A stretch of 64,000 bases of DNA from JAPPKS01 sp963667895 (GCA_965223985.1 OZ245030.1:3968001-4032000); one strand, 5' to 3'. Positions 43,275 to 53,666 are shown, numbered from the stretch's first letter. Translations and numbers: made by a program. Notes: generated from the letters alone by a model not told the origin.

Positions 43275-43625
43275 ATGCGATCGCCTTTTTTTGGCGGAAA
43301 AACGCCCAAAACATTCCGCTTTTTACGCTTTATTTATCACCTTCCTAATTTTGTCAAACTGACTTGGAGCCTGTTTTGGGATCCGCGTATACCGGTTCAT
43401 CGTAAGGCGATTCTCGTTGTGTTTGTTATACTCGCAATCGTTCTGTCGGTGGCTTACTTTCATCTCCCCTTTGATGCAATCCCTGATTTTCTTCCGATTG
43501 GACGAGGCGACGATTTGCTTATCGGAATTTTCCTGGTTTTTGTTCCCGGCGCATGGCTTTTTATCAAATTCTCACCAGAAGAAATCGTACTTGAACATGT
43601 AGACCGGATTTCGAAGCGACATTGA
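43275..43625 (+). CDS. DUF1232/YkvA-like membrane protein
   Basis: 116 residues, ATG 43275. It contains the DUF1232 signature: 'LFWDPRIPVHRKAILVVFVI', then 'YFHLPFDAIPDFLPIGRGDD' (P-hydrophobic-D-x-I-P-D-F-x-P-x-G-x-x-D-D). Two membrane helices flank the motif. The family is found as small membrane proteins of unknown function in many bacteria. Confidence 0.85.
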   Translation: MRSPFFGGKTPKTFRFLRFIYHLPNFVKLTWSLFWDPRIPVHRKAILVVFVILAIVLSVAYFHLPFDAIPDFLPIGRGDDLLIGIFLVFVPGAWLFIKFSPEEIVLEHVDRISKRH

Positions 43626-44152
43626 GATACTATTGAAGCGAATAGATGTCAATTAAGCCTCAGAGATATTGAGTACGAGTATGCGGAAACTCAACATCGT
43701 CTGCAGGAATCGCTAGGTATTCCAACATTCCATTATCGATCGGCGTACGTCTGTAGTATGAATCCCCATAACAATATGACTAAAAGGATATGTTCGATTG
43801 GTCGCGTATTTGTGCATCACTTTCAGAATGTTCACAATAAGAGCCCACACATTATATTTTTTCTACCTGTCAATTTAGCATCATGCTCGCATGAATTCAT
43901 TCACGACTGGCCGCCTCACTAGCCCTCAACGCAACCAAAAAGAGGATACCACGACATTTAGATATGCGCAATTAGAAAGTATTAGCAAAGCAAATTCCAG
44001 CGTTGCTTTTGTCTTGATCTATGGGAATTAACCTGCTAGAATAGGTTTCGTGCTCCGAATCTTGTGAATTCCTTATTGGTACCGTTTGGGGATAGGACTT
44101 ATTGGCGTAGTTTTGTCTAAGATCTTGGGAGGTACATCGGAAGGAGTTGTTG
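43626..44152. other. Intergenic, no gene seen
   Basis: 527 bp. No frame of useful length with a start and ribosome binding site on either strand, no repeat of the dispersed families, and no clear terminator. The M20 gene's ribosome binding site ('ggaaggagttgttg') is at its right edge. Confidence 0.5.
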
Positions 44153-45325
44153 ATGAGTCAATCGTGGACCCGGAGTGAGGATGAAGTGCTTGCCACCCTG
44201 CAAGATGTTGTGGCGATTGAAAGCGTTAACCCCGATTTGCCCGGCGGGAGCCGTGGCGAGGTCGGTATGGTGGAATACATTTCTGACTTTTTTGGCGCCG
44301 CGGGCATCCCTTATGGAACGCAAGAAATCTTACCTGGGCGCAGTAACATTGTCGCAACGCTTGAGGGCGAAAACCTTGACTGTGTGTTATTGTTTGAATG
44401 TCACATGGACACGGCTAGCGCCGACATCATGACGATCCCTCCATTTGAGCCACACATCCGTGACGGTCTGCTCTATGGGCGCGGGGCTTGTGACACGAAA
44501 GCCGGTGGTGTGGCGATGATGTTCGCGATGAAACGTCTGAAAACGGCAGGTATCAAGCCGCCGTGTACTATTAAGTATGCGGGCGCCGTGGATGAAGAAT
44601 ACCGCTTTCGTGGGGCGCTGCACCTCGCAGCCACCATTAAGGCAGACGCGGCGATCATCGCGGAACCGACTGAACTGGCTGTCATCCGTGCGCACAAGGG
44701 AATTGCGCGATTTAGAATCGTGGTCAAGGGAATCGCTGCACATAGTTCTAAGCCGCACCTAGGCATCAACGCCATATCCAAAATGGCGCGGCTCATTTGC
44801 GCCATTGAAAACGAAATTGTGCCGACCTACAAAGCAAGTGCTCACCCCCTGGTCGGTAGTCCAACGGCGAATATCGGTGTTATTTCTGGTGGTACACAGT
44901 TCAACTTTGTTCCGGACCGATGTGTAATTGAGATTGACCGCCGTGTCATCCCCGGTCAGACACCGGAAGGAGCATTGGAAGAATTCCGCGAGCTGTTATC
45001 GCGCCTTCAGGCAGCTGATCCGGAATTGGATGTGTTTTTAGAGGAACCGTTTTTGCTGGACGGAGCCATGGAGACACCTGAGGATGCTCCCATCATTCAA
45101 GTTGCTGCCGACGCATGTCGCACTGTGCAGGGCACCGCGACAATCACGGGTGTTCCCTATGGCACCGACGCTAGTAAATTCACCGCCGTTGGCGTTCCTG
45201 CGATTGTCTTTGGCCCTGGCAGCATTAACCAGGCACACGCTGCTGTTGAGTGGATAGCCTGTGAGCAGGTTTTGACGGCTGTGGATATCTATCAACAAAT
45301 GATGATTTCGGATTTTTGTGGTTGA
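44153..45325 (+). CDS. M20 family metallopeptidase/deacylase (ArgE/DapE-like)
   Basis: 390 residues from ATG 44153 with 'ggaaggagttgttg' upstream. Di-zinc ligands and catalytic residues of M20: 'LLFECHMDTAS' (His, catalytic Asp), 'YGRGACDTKAGGVAMM' (bridging Asp), 'AGAVDEEYRF' (Glu pair), 'IIAEPTELAV' (Glu) and 'GSINQAHAAVEWI' (His). The dimerisation domain is present ('AAHSSKPHLGINAISKMARL'). Acetylornithine deacetylase, succinyl-diaminopimelate desuccinylase and similar N-deacylases share this layout; dapB in the same window does not by itself choose between them. Confidence 0.88.
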   Translation: MSQSWTRSEDEVLATLQDVVAIESVNPDLPGGSRGEVGMVEYISDFFGAAGIPYGTQEILPGRSNIVATLEGENLDCVLLFECHMDTASADIMTIPPFEPHIRDGLLYGRGACDTKAGGVAMMFAMKRLKTAGIKPPCTIKYAGAVDEEYRFRGALHLAATIKADAAIIAEPTELAVIRAHKGIARFRIVVKGIAAHSSKPHLGINAISKMARLICAIENEIVPTYKASAHPLVGSPTANIGVISGGTQFNFVPDRCVIEIDRRVIPGQTPEGALEEFRELLSRLQAADPELDVFLEEPFLLDGAMETPEDAPIIQVAADACRTVQGTATITGVPYGTDASKFTAVGVPAIVFGPGSINQAHAAVEWIACEQVLTAVDIYQQMMISDFCG

Positions 45326-45457
45326 CGCGACTGTATTTCACAGGGTCGTGGTAACACTGAAAATCGGCACGAATATCGACACATCAGAGGAATCTCAAGT
45401 GAGGATTTAGATTATAACTCAGTGGACTGTTTGAGTTTCGAATCAGGAGAAAAAGAT

Positions 45458-45922
45458 ATGTTGTCGGTCAAACAATTGGGTCACGTAGGGATTTATTGCA
45501 CCGATTTACAGAGATCCAAGGACTTTTATACCTGCATGCTTGGTCTCACCGTCACCGATGAGGATCCTGAAGGTCATCTTATTTTTCTTAGTGCGCAGCC
45601 TGAAGAGGAGCACCATGAAGTCGCTCTCTGTTCAGGCAGGGATACGCCACCGGGGGCAAAAGTCATCCAGCAGATTTCCTTCATCGTGGCGGACATTGTT
45701 ACGCTGAAACAGTTTTATCAACATCTCAAGCAAAATGGTGTACGCTTTCAAAACGTCGTCAGCCACGGCATTTCCATCGCTATCTATTTCTACGATCCCG
45801 ATGACAATGTCCTTGAGGTTTACGCAAAAACCCCCTACCGGACGCCACAGCCTTACTTGGAAGAAGTGAATCTTGAACTGACCGAGCAGGAGTTGCTAGC
45901 CATTGCGGAGGCGAGTTTGTAG
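45458..45922 (+). CDS. VOC family (glyoxalase/extradiol dioxygenase-like) protein
   Basis: 154 residues from ATG 45458, preceded by 'caggagaaaaagat'. The start at 45422 would have no ribosome binding site. Metal-binding pattern of the fold: 'QLGHVGIYCTDLQRSKDFYT' (His), 'HHEVALCSG' (His) and 'DPDDNVLEVYAKT' (Glu), as in catechol-2,3-dioxygenase-like and glyoxalase-I-like enzymes. The substrate is unknown. Lies 132 bp after the M20 gene. Confidence 0.85.
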   Translation: MLSVKQLGHVGIYCTDLQRSKDFYTCMLGLTVTDEDPEGHLIFLSAQPEEEHHEVALCSGRDTPPGAKVIQQISFIVADIVTLKQFYQHLKQNGVRFQNVVSHGISIAIYFYDPDDNVLEVYAKTPYRTPQPYLEEVNLELTEQELLAIAEASL

Positions 45923-45991
45923 CTTTTTTCCATTTTTCCGAACAACGTTAACGTATTGTACTAATCAAATTTAAGATGGGGAGACGATCCG

Positions 45992-47302
45992 ATGTCCGAA
46001 AGACGCAAACCGTATGTTTATGTTACGCTGGAAGGACCTGATGATGGCGGCGATTTTGGACCGAATACACCGGGAACCAAAACGAGTGGGTTCCAAGAAG
46101 CGATAGATTACGCACATGAGTATTGTAGAGATGTCTACGTTTTTGGGGGCAGGGGTGGTATGCACGGCGGCGAAGGCATACCGCACAACGTGTATACGCT
46201 TGATGAGACATTGCGGATTCCCTGGAGTCAGGATTTCCGAATGGATGGCGGAAATTATCTTTTAGGCTACCGGAAAACTACCGGGGATGCGATACATATT
46301 GACAGCCAGATGAATTGCAGGTACAAACTCGGTCTTCTTACTTGCGCCTCTGATGGCGCCACAGTCCGAATCAAACCGGAGACACCAGGCCCTGACGATT
46401 TTGTTGCCATTACCGCCAGCATATTTGACTTCTCTGCCGTCTGTTCTCAGGGAACCGGAATTGTGATAGATTCCTCTGAAGGGCTCATAATCAATAGCAA
46501 GGTCTTCGCAGAAGAAACAAACACACGGAAGCAGGGGGTCTATGTCACTGATGACGGAGGTTCGGGGCAATGGATTAGTAACAATCACATACAAGTAATG
46601 TATGGAAATCAGTACCACGCCCATGCGAATTGCACGGGGCTTCGGTTGGGCGACCCTGGATCAAAGAAGATTGTAAACAATACATTTGAGATGTCTTTCC
46701 ATTCGCCGAGAGGCGCATATCTGGATCCCGAGACAAAAAGATACCTAACTCCTGAAGATTTCGTCCCAGAGAATGCTGTCGGGGCAGATATATTCGCTCA
46801 ACGGAATGTGCTGAACCTGTCATTTTACGGCAAAAGGTCTTCGGGACAGGACATTGTTTTCGAGCCCGAATCCAGAGATAACACCATATTCGCTTTTAAC
46901 CTTCCGAATGGTATCACAAACCGAGCGACCGTCCCCACGAATCGAATCATACCCAATTGGCCTGTCGGTTTCGATGTGTCCACTCCACCTGTTCCGTCCT
47001 CCGGTGAATCCGTCGTGAACACCACCCCATATACAGCGCAAGTCATCATTCTAACAGCCGGTACAGTTTCGGGTTGGACGTTGACAGATGCCGAGAGCCC
47101 AAATCAATCCTACCCACACAACCTCAGCCTCGCAGACAATCTCAACCGACCTCAACTATCCGTACCACCACCGCGAGCGCCGATTAATCAAACCATTTCT
47201 GCAGCACTTTTCCCTGGACAAACAATTATCTTGGAGCCAGGAGAAAAGATTCAACTCACGTATTCGCAAGCTCCAACCTGGAGATGGAAGGCACTACGAT
47301 AA
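45992..47302 (+). CDS. Hypothetical protein, probable right-handed beta-helix
   Basis: 436 residues, ATG 45992 with 'ggggagacgatccg' upstream. Residues ~20-300 show the short alternating pattern of pectate-lyase-like beta-helices ('AITASIFDFSAVCSQGTGIV', 'GLIINSKVF', 'WISNNHIQVMY', 'KIVNNTFEMSF'). The C-terminal ~100 residues are a Pro/Ser/Thr-rich beta domain. No signal peptide and no polysaccharide-lyase catalytic residues are evident. The opening ('PYVYVTLEGPDDGGDFGPNT') resembles phage tailspike-like or depolymerase N-termini only in style. Confidence 0.55.
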   Translation: MSERRKPYVYVTLEGPDDGGDFGPNTPGTKTSGFQEAIDYAHEYCRDVYVFGGRGGMHGGEGIPHNVYTLDETLRIPWSQDFRMDGGNYLLGYRKTTGDAIHIDSQMNCRYKLGLLTCASDGATVRIKPETPGPDDFVAITASIFDFSAVCSQGTGIVIDSSEGLIINSKVFAEETNTRKQGVYVTDDGGSGQWISNNHIQVMYGNQYHAHANCTGLRLGDPGSKKIVNNTFEMSFHSPRGAYLDPETKRYLTPEDFVPENAVGADIFAQRNVLNLSFYGKRSSGQDIVFEPESRDNTIFAFNLPNGITNRATVPTNRIIPNWPVGFDVSTPPVPSSGESVVNTTPYTAQVIILTAGTVSGWTLTDAESPNQSYPHNLSLADNLNRPQLSVPPPRAPINQTISAALFPGQTIILEPGEKIQLTYSQAPTWRWKALR

Positions 47303-47497
47303 TCCTTCTAGATTTGGTAGTGCAAAGCAACAGCCAAGTGAGCGTATTTTCATACAAATCGATTATTCTATCTACTGAATATCGGAAAGGGAAGCCGCAA
47401 CTAGATCGATTTTCGCCCGTTTCTTTCTGATTGCTAGATTACATGGAAGATTGATGTCTCGGTCAGTGTTCCTGAATCAATCACATCGTTCGTAGCA

Positions 47498-48721
47498 TTA
47501 ATAAGTAGCCTGGATTGTGAATGAAGCGATGTTGTTGAGGTAATTCAGGAAGTCGAAGATTTCGGCTGTTTCGTTGGTACTATTCTTGGTAAGGTGATAA
47601 TCTGCGAGTAGGGTAAGGTGGTCGCGGAGTTGCCAATTTAACCGGAGATTTAAGCCGGTCTGATTGTCTTTCCGTTTCTCCCCGTTTTCATCCGTGAGGA
47701 GCCCCGCGCCGCGTACTTTACGCTCATCGAAATATATGCCTAGATGGGACAAACGCAGGCGAGCCCAAGTATGGCTGTCGATTTTGTAGAATGCGCTCAT
47801 CGCTACTTCGACGCTTGAATAGTCGTAGAACCCGACATCAGAGTTGTTTAAAAACAGATTAAATTCTTCTTGGAAGACTAACTGAGCTATCGGAATTTCA
47901 ACAAGCTTGGCGGATAGAAACTGGCGAAGATCGGTTCGGGATTCATTTCCTTGGAGTCCAGCTATAAATTGCACTAGATTGTTCAGGTTATTTCTGTAAT
48001 TCTCTCCCTCAATCGAATACTCGAACTTACCCAACACGCGCTTCAAAAAACCGATCTGTATCCGTGCCACACCTTGATGGCTTGTGGATCCAACGAGGAG
48101 AAAATCCTCACGCCTAGTCAGGTCATCATCGAATTGGCGTATGCGGAGATTGTACTCCAATAACTTACCGAATCGGAAACTCAATTGGCGCTGTTGGTCA
48201 TCGTAAGCGTCATCTTTTCGATCCAATCGCTGGAGCTGATGTGATAAGCTCAGAAGAGGGAGTTGAGCGGTCGGACGAAAATTAAGTTCAGTCAAAAAAA
48301 GATCGGTGAACGCATCAAATTCGTTGAGTTGTCCGCTTTCACCGATATAGTTTTCAAATTGCGGATAATACTGGAATTTCAAACCGAAATGATTTCCAAG
48401 CGGCAAGGTCCCTTGAAAGTTAACGCCGGCTTGATTGACCACGCCTTGAAGTTGAGTGTTTTCGCGCCCGGCAAGGCTGCTAGTATTGGGATCAATACTC
48501 AACCCAAATTCGAGATGATTATTGAAGGTGTTGCTAATTTGATAATCGACAGTTAGCTCAGATTCGAAGGCTGAAGGTTCTTCTACTTCCTGTTCAAACA
48601 GCTCTTGACCAAATTGCCGTTTGTGCTGTGCAGATGAGGTCGAAACGCTGATTAACATAAGTATAAAGATACAATTCCAGACAGGGAGTCTAGATCGGGC
48701 TTGATAAGATCGTTGTTGCAC
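47498..48721 (-). CDS. Outer-membrane beta-barrel-like protein
   Basis: 407 residues from a GTG at 48721 preceded by 'aaggaaggtttaa'. Signal peptide 'CIFILMLISVSTSSAQ'. The rest is built of alternating amphipathic strands ('ELTVDYQISNTFNNHLEFGL', 'LNLRLNWQLRDHLTLLADYH'), and the chain ends 'SFTIQATY', with the terminal aromatic residue used by the BAM machinery. Pore, transporter or structural role unknown. Similar repeat-free barrels occur near exopolysaccharide genes, but none are adjacent here. Confidence 0.65.
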   Translation of the reverse strand: MQQRSYQARSRLPVWNCIFILMLISVSTSSAQHKRQFGQELFEQEVEEPSAFESELTVDYQISNTFNNHLEFGLSIDPNTSSLAGRENTQLQGVVNQAGVNFQGTLPLGNHFGLKFQYYPQFENYIGESGQLNEFDAFTDLFLTELNFRPTAQLPLLSLSHQLQRLDRKDDAYDDQQRQLSFRFGKLLEYNLRIRQFDDDLTRREDFLLVGSTSHQGVARIQIGFLKRVLGKFEYSIEGENYRNNLNNLVQFIAGLQGNESRTDLRQFLSAKLVEIPIAQLVFQEEFNLFLNNSDVGFYDYSSVEVAMSAFYKIDSHTWARLRLSHLGIYFDERKVRGAGLLTDENGEKRKDNQTGLNLRLNWQLRDHLTLLADYHLTKNSTNETAEIFDFLNYLNNIASFTIQATY

Positions 48722-48887
48722 TTAAACCTTCCTTTTCCCATGAAATTGAATTTAGGTCCCACATAGAAATTTATTTTCAACTACTATTATGCCCTCCCAA
48801 CTCGCGGAGGTAATCGTTTATTTTCGATTCACAAATCCACTCACCTATAGCGGGCTAACGATTCTGTCAGGATGCGGCAATTGAGTT

Positions 48888-50171
48888 TTAGCTGCGAGCC
48901 ATTCCCATTACACAGGCGTATCCTTCATCAATGGCAAAACTAGTTGGCTGATGCGACAGGAAATTGATTGCAGACAGGATTTTGGGCGTTTCATTTTTAG
49001 TGACATCTGCAATCAAGAAAACACCGTGGCTACTAGTCACGCAAAGTACGTCCCCCGATAGCTGAATATCCGTAATGTGTCCCAGTAATTTATCCAGTAC
49101 ACGGACGGTCTGGCTCCATTCATCTTGAGCCGTTAGGTGAATGCTTTGAGGCAAGACTGCAGCATGCGTCGGAGTTCGAGAATCAACCTTACGCTTTCCA
49201 CTTAGGTAAAGATGTGCGAGATAATTAGCGTTGAGGTAGAAATTTTGAAAGTCGCCTGCGCCTAGCATTGGTAATGCACTCCCACGTGCGAAGACAATGT
49301 TTTGCCACGTTCTCGAATCAACAAATACCAAATGATCGTCTGAAACGCGCACCTTGTCAAACCAGCCATTGAATTGCAGAAGATTCTTTCGATTCAGTAA
49401 TTCATCCACAATCTCATGACAAAATGAGGGAGAATGTGGAAGTTGAATGAGCTGGGCCTTCGGTCCGTCGGCTCGCACAGCGAGCAGCCAACGATCAGAA
49501 ACCGGTATGGACTCAATTAAGCGGGGATCAGCAGCGACAGATAAATCTAGAACGTGCAAATAGTTGTATGCATCCATCACATACGCATAGGAAGCATGAA
49601 GTTCGATGCCTCGAACTGGCATGTTTTCATATTCTTCTGGACCACCTGTTCGCATGATAACAGGTTTATGTGGTTTTGAAATATCCACAATGTGTAGCCC
49701 CTAATTGCTACCAATATAAAGATAATCCCGATATAGTCTTACTTCATTGATTTCACCTGGTAATGCCACAGAGGCGGCAATTTCAGGTTTCCGATGTGGC
49801 GAGAGATTGATAATGTGTAACCCCTGACCGGTTGTTGCGTAGCCAAAGCCCTCGGAAACATTGACATTGTTGGTCACATTACTAAGGAATGGTAAGTCGA
49901 TCGAACTGAGCATCTGTGGATTGTGGACATCAGAGATATCAAGAATTGTTATAACGGTTTGATTATCGTTGAATTCGGCAAGCGCTGCGTTATTTTGTTC
50001 GATCGCAGTTGAACTGCAACTCAGATGAACCAAGATAATGACTGTCCAACACGGCATCATCAGGAGGTGTTTTATTACGTGACGAATCGCTTTTTGCGCG
50101 CGAATTAATTGTCTCTCCGTTTCCGTTAGGTGCGTGAAGATGGCTGCCGTGGATGGGTTACTTACAACCAT
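48888..50171 (-). pseudogene. LVIVD-repeat lipoprotein interrupted by an in-frame TAG
   Basis: From ATG 50171 (which shares a base with the stop of the small lipoprotein upstream, TAATG) the frame has a lipoprotein-like signal ('MPCWTVIILVHLSCSS') and LVIVD/choice-of-anchor-type propeller repeats ('VITILDISDVHNPQMLSSID', 'GLHIINLSPHRKPEIAAS'). In 'YLYIGSN' it meets TAG at 49703-49701, then continues in the same frame 'GLHIVDISKPHKPVIMR' with more repeats ('YLHVLDLSVAADPRLIES') to 48888. The joint falls in the middle of a conserved repeat, so the TAG replaces a sense codon. Nonsense mutation, readthrough or sequence error. Confidence 0.7.
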
Positions 50172-50410
50172 TAGTAAATTGTGCAGACACCACCTGCGCA
50201 ACTGCTGCCGGATTTCTGAGTAATATCCCCAGCAACAGTTGACTCCTCACTAGCTTCGAAATCTGCGAGCACTTCAGCGGTCTCGTTCGGCAATGGGGAC
50301 AAACCGACCTGAAACTGACCAGTCGGTGTGAAGGTGGTAACGCATCCTGAAAAACTGATTGATACCAAGAATGCACCTATTACATAGCAGCTTAGCAAAC
50401 GAATTCGCAT
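50171..50410 (-). CDS. Small lipoprotein
   Basis: 79 residues from ATG 50410, chosen because 'aaggaggttactctc' precedes it; the open frame extends further 5' without such a site. Lipobox 'LVSISFSGC'. The mature part is short, acidic, and ends with a pair of Cys in 'SGSSCAGGVCTIY'. Coupled to the LVIVD gene by a TAATG overlap and 54 bp downstream of the DUF362 gene, so the three form one unit. Confidence 0.6.
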   Translation of the reverse strand: MRIRLLSCYVIGAFLVSISFSGCVTTFTPTGQFQVGLSPLPNETAEVLADFEASEESTVAGDITQKSGSSCAGGVCTIY

Positions 50411-50463
50411 GAGAGTAACCTCCTTGAAAGTACGATTTTGAGCGATGTGTGTAACTTTAGCGG

Positions 50464-51636
50464 TCATATCTTCACCTGTTGATAGTCCACTTCATCAAGG
50501 TTATTTGTGCCGAGTCCCAAACGCCATGATGACCGGATGTATTTCGCGGATTGAGCAGGTTTTAACCCTGCTTCTTGGCGTTTTTCATTAATCGTTTCGA
50601 GTACAATCTGATCAACTGCAACCGGATCGGGACTTACTAATAATCCTCCATATTTCCACACGCCGTTTGGATCATAGACTGGTCCCCCATCAAACGCAGC
50701 AAGCAATCCATCGGCGATGTTCAACACAACCTTGTCTTTAATGACAGGGTGCGCAAAAATATCTCCAATCGCAGGGTCACAATTCAGCGGGTTTGAGTGG
50801 AATCGTAAGGTATTATCAACACTTCCAAACGCAAGGTTTTTCAGGCAGCCGCTAATACCTGTAATTGCATGGTGTTTCAGTATGGGGACGTTAATGATTG
50901 CTGTAACCTTGTCAGTAAGTATCTTCGTGTATCTAGATGCAATGCTTCGACCCTCACGTCGAATTTCAACATCCTTCTCGGTTTCGTAAAAAGTTTCGTC
51001 GTCATACCCAACACCGTCACTATCTGACGCAATGCAACGCGCGCCCTGGTTGCTAGAGTTGATTTTGTACCCGGCGTTGATTAGGTGCGCCTCAAATCGA
51101 TCCCAGATGATAACCTGATTTCGGAGAACGCCCGCTTCGTAGAGTTGATCGACAATTGTATCGACGAGAATCCGATGCGTGCAGAGTTTTTTTCCACCGA
51201 TAGGATTAATCTTAATACCGATGATGTCGTGCGGTAACACAAACTCTCTCCATGCCTCTTTTACGGATTCGAGCCCTGTCAACTTGATCATTGCGTGACT
51301 AAGCATTTCGCCGACAATCTGCCCATTGAGCACGTCACCGTCCCACACTTTTTCGCCGATAACTTCGACCACAGGGGTTAAATCCTGGATTATCCCCTCA
51401 CCCAATGGTGGTTGAACCGCTTGCGCGAAGGAAAGCTTTCTTCCTTGGGCGAGTGCCCCTAGCGTGAGTCCAGCACCAATCACCCCCTTTGCTGACTGGC
51501 TAAGAAAGCGACGCCGATTCACCTGCTTTGTTGTCAAAGTGGATGGTTGTGGTTCGGCGTCTCTTTCACGTGAAACCTGATGGCAATCTTCAATTATTCG
51601 TTCTAGAATCGTATCGCTTGATGTTATCTTTTTCAT
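50464..51636 (-). CDS. DUF362 family protein with Tat signal
   Basis: 390 residues. A twin-arginine signal is present at residues ~40-70 ('NRRRFLSQSAKGVIGAGLTL'), later in the chain than usual, so an internal start is possible though the upstream ATG (51636) is followed by a sensible charged N-terminus. DUF362 core: 'DIIGIKINPIGGKKLCTHRI', 'IINVPILKHHAITGISGCLK' and 'VLNIADGLLAAFDGGP'. The family is often iron-sulfur associated, but no 4Cys ferredoxin motif is present here. Exported to the periplasm by inference. Confidence 0.8.
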   Translation of the reverse strand: MKKITSSDTILERIIEDCHQVSRERDAEPQPSTLTTKQVNRRRFLSQSAKGVIGAGLTLGALAQGRKLSFAQAVQPPLGEGIIQDLTPVVEVIGEKVWDGDVLNGQIVGEMLSHAMIKLTGLESVKEAWREFVLPHDIIGIKINPIGGKKLCTHRILVDTIVDQLYEAGVLRNQVIIWDRFEAHLINAGYKINSSNQGARCIASDSDGVGYDDETFYETEKDVEIRREGRSIASRYTKILTDKVTAIINVPILKHHAITGISGCLKNLAFGSVDNTLRFHSNPLNCDPAIGDIFAHPVIKDKVVLNIADGLLAAFDGGPVYDPNGVWKYGGLLVSPDPVAVDQIVLETINEKRQEAGLKPAQSAKYIRSSWRLGLGTNNLDEVDYQQVKI

Positions 51637-51814
51637 AGGTCATGTAACTTTCTCATATTCTCCTGGTTCATTCTGGTATTTCATTCAAACGCAATTAAAT
51701 CAGTTGCCCTTTCGGCTTGAATCACTAGATAAACTGTCTGTAACTCCACCCAGTTGAACTATCTAATTTGTCCTCTAATTGCCTGATGTAATCAGCGATA
51801 AATTAGTCTGTTCG

Positions 51815-52402
51815 TCACAATAATTCTTGCAATGCCTTCTCATAAATGGCTTTTTCTCCCTGTGCACCATCGAACACTTTCACAATTCTTCCCATACGAT
51901 TGATGAGGAATGCAGACGGTATCGCAGTCAGCTTATATTTCTCGACGATTTCGGGTTCTGCCAGCAGAATCTTGTAGTTGACTCCTAGTTTCTCAATGAA
52001 GGGTTTGATAACCTCAATTCCTTCTTCGTCCAGAGAAACTCCGATAATCTCAAATCCGTGTGCGTGATATTGGTCATAGAGTTCCACGAAAATGGGAATC
52101 TCCTCTTCACACGGTTTACACCATGTTGCCCAAAAATCCAGAAGTACCACTTTACCCTCATAATCCGTGAGACTCACTTCTTCAAATTCGGTGCTTGATA
52201 ACGTAAAATTGGGCGCAAACGGCAAAGTAGGATTGTCGTCGACGTTGGCGACATCCGCCAAGTTATCATCCTTCGGTTCATCGACAAGTGTCATGTTGTC
52301 ATTATCAGGGTCTGTTTGCTTGTCGGGCAACTCATCGGAACAACCAACAATAATTAAACCCCAGAGGATTAGAGCTAAAATACTAAACAATCTTGAACGC
52401 AT
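51815..52402 (-). CDS. TlpA/ResA-like thioredoxin-fold lipoprotein
   Basis: 195 residues from ATG 52402 with 'aggaggcaaaac' upstream; an earlier start at 52468 has no site. Lipobox 'WGLIIVGCSDE', an acidic linker, then a redoxin domain with an intact active site 'FWATWCKPCEEEIP' and cis-Pro region 'KLTAIPSAFLI'. Membrane-anchored periplasmic thiol reductase, probably reduced by a DsbD/CcdA-type protein; dsbD lies at 58.8 kb. Confidence 0.9.
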   Translation of the reverse strand: MRSRLFSILALILWGLIIVGCSDELPDKQTDPDNDNMTLVDEPKDDNLADVANVDDNPTLPFAPNFTLSSTEFEEVSLTDYEGKVVLLDFWATWCKPCEEEIPIFVELYDQYHAHGFEIIGVSLDEEGIEVIKPFIEKLGVNYKILLAEPEIVEKYKLTAIPSAFLINRMGRIVKVFDGAQGEKAIYEKALQELL

Positions 52403-52537
52403 GTTTTGCCTCCTAAAAAGCAACGCTACTTTTATATTATATCCCTCAGTACGATAAGACTTCGACATTTAATTTGGTTCCTCAACCATGATCTAGCTAC
52501 TGCAGGACAACTAGCAACTCCCATATCAATGACTCAC

Positions 52538-53479
52538 TCACCGACCCAATCGTAAGATAGTACCATTCGCTCCGACAATCCAACCTCGATTCTTATAGAC
52601 GCAAATATCCAGAAGGTTTTGCTCAGCAACGTTCGATTGTGCTTTCCAAGTTTGTCCACCATCGGTCGTGTGTAAAATCAATCCAGCTTCGCCGACTGCC
52701 CAGCCTTTTCGTGCATTCAGAAATGCAACGGCACGCAAAGTTTTCTTTGTATTGCTTTTTTGTTGTGCCCAGGTCACTCCACCATCCACTGTTTTTAGAA
52801 TCAAACCGTTTACTCCAACAATCCATCCGCTCTGCAGATCGGTGAAATAGATACCGAGCAGTGACTCCTCCGTACTACTATCCTGTTCACGCCAATATGC
52901 CCCACCGTCCCGGGTGTGAAAAATCTTACCTTGATCTCCGACAATCCAGCCATTCTGATTGTCAACAAAATTCACCGCCCATGCGTGTGTAGCAACAGGT
53001 GACTGCTGTTTTTCCCACTGACGACCACCATTATTCGTGTGGAGTATCGTGCCGCTTCCTCCGACCACCCAACCTTCTACTGGACTCACAAAGTAAAGGT
53101 CCAACAACCCGTTTCGCACCGAATGCCCTTGTCCTGTCCACGATTTGCCGCCGGTTGTGGTGTAATGAATTTGTCCCATCGTATTGATAATCCAACCGTG
53201 GGTCAAAGTAGAAAAATGCACCTTGTTGATAACCGACTTTGAAATTGCGTTTCTGGGCGCTTGTATTGTCCACGTCAAGCCGCCATTCGCTGTGGCCAAA
53301 ACCACACTGTCCGCGCCAACTGCCCATCCATGTCTAGAATCAAAGAAGTGTACCCCGTATAAGTGGGCATCAGTTCCTGATTCGATGTATTTCCAATGCA
53401 ACAGTTCGGTATCGCGATCGCACCCGAAATAGGCAATGACACCAATCAAGACTATCAATGCTGAAGTGTATTTTTTCAC
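52538..53479 (-). CDS. YCF48/Hcf136-like beta-propeller lipoprotein
   Basis: 313 residues from a GTG at 53479 with 'cggggagacacaac' upstream. Lipoprotein signal 'VLIGVIAYFGC'. Six to seven copies of the BNR/YCF48 blade are visible, each with 'GWAVG..G.ILHT.DGG..W' ('GWVVGGSGTILHTNNGGRQW', 'GWIVGVNGLILKTVDGGVTW', 'GWAVGEAGLILHTTDGGQTW'). In plants and cyanobacteria the homologue helps assemble photosystem II; in other bacteria the family is extracytoplasmic with unknown role. Confidence 0.88.
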   Translation of the reverse strand: MKKYTSALIVLIGVIAYFGCDRDTELLHWKYIESGTDAHLYGVHFFDSRHGWAVGADSVVLATANGGLTWTIQAPRNAISKSVINKVHFSTLTHGWIINTMGQIHYTTTGGKSWTGQGHSVRNGLLDLYFVSPVEGWVVGGSGTILHTNNGGRQWEKQQSPVATHAWAVNFVDNQNGWIVGDQGKIFHTRDGGAYWREQDSSTEESLLGIYFTDLQSGWIVGVNGLILKTVDGGVTWAQQKSNTKKTLRAVAFLNARKGWAVGEAGLILHTTDGGQTWKAQSNVAEQNLLDICVYKNRGWIVGANGTILRLGR

Positions 53480-53666
53480 GTTGTGTCTCCCCGTCCTCTT
53501 CCTATGCTTAGATCCATCGGATGTTCAAACTATTCGGCAATTTCGTGAGAGTTCTCAACATGTTTGCCAATGTCACTATGTACCATATCTCTTTGTTTCA
53601 AAATAAACCCTAAAGTTTCAAGAAAAAACTGGCCACTGGGCAGAAGGATGAATTTTCAATTTTTAG

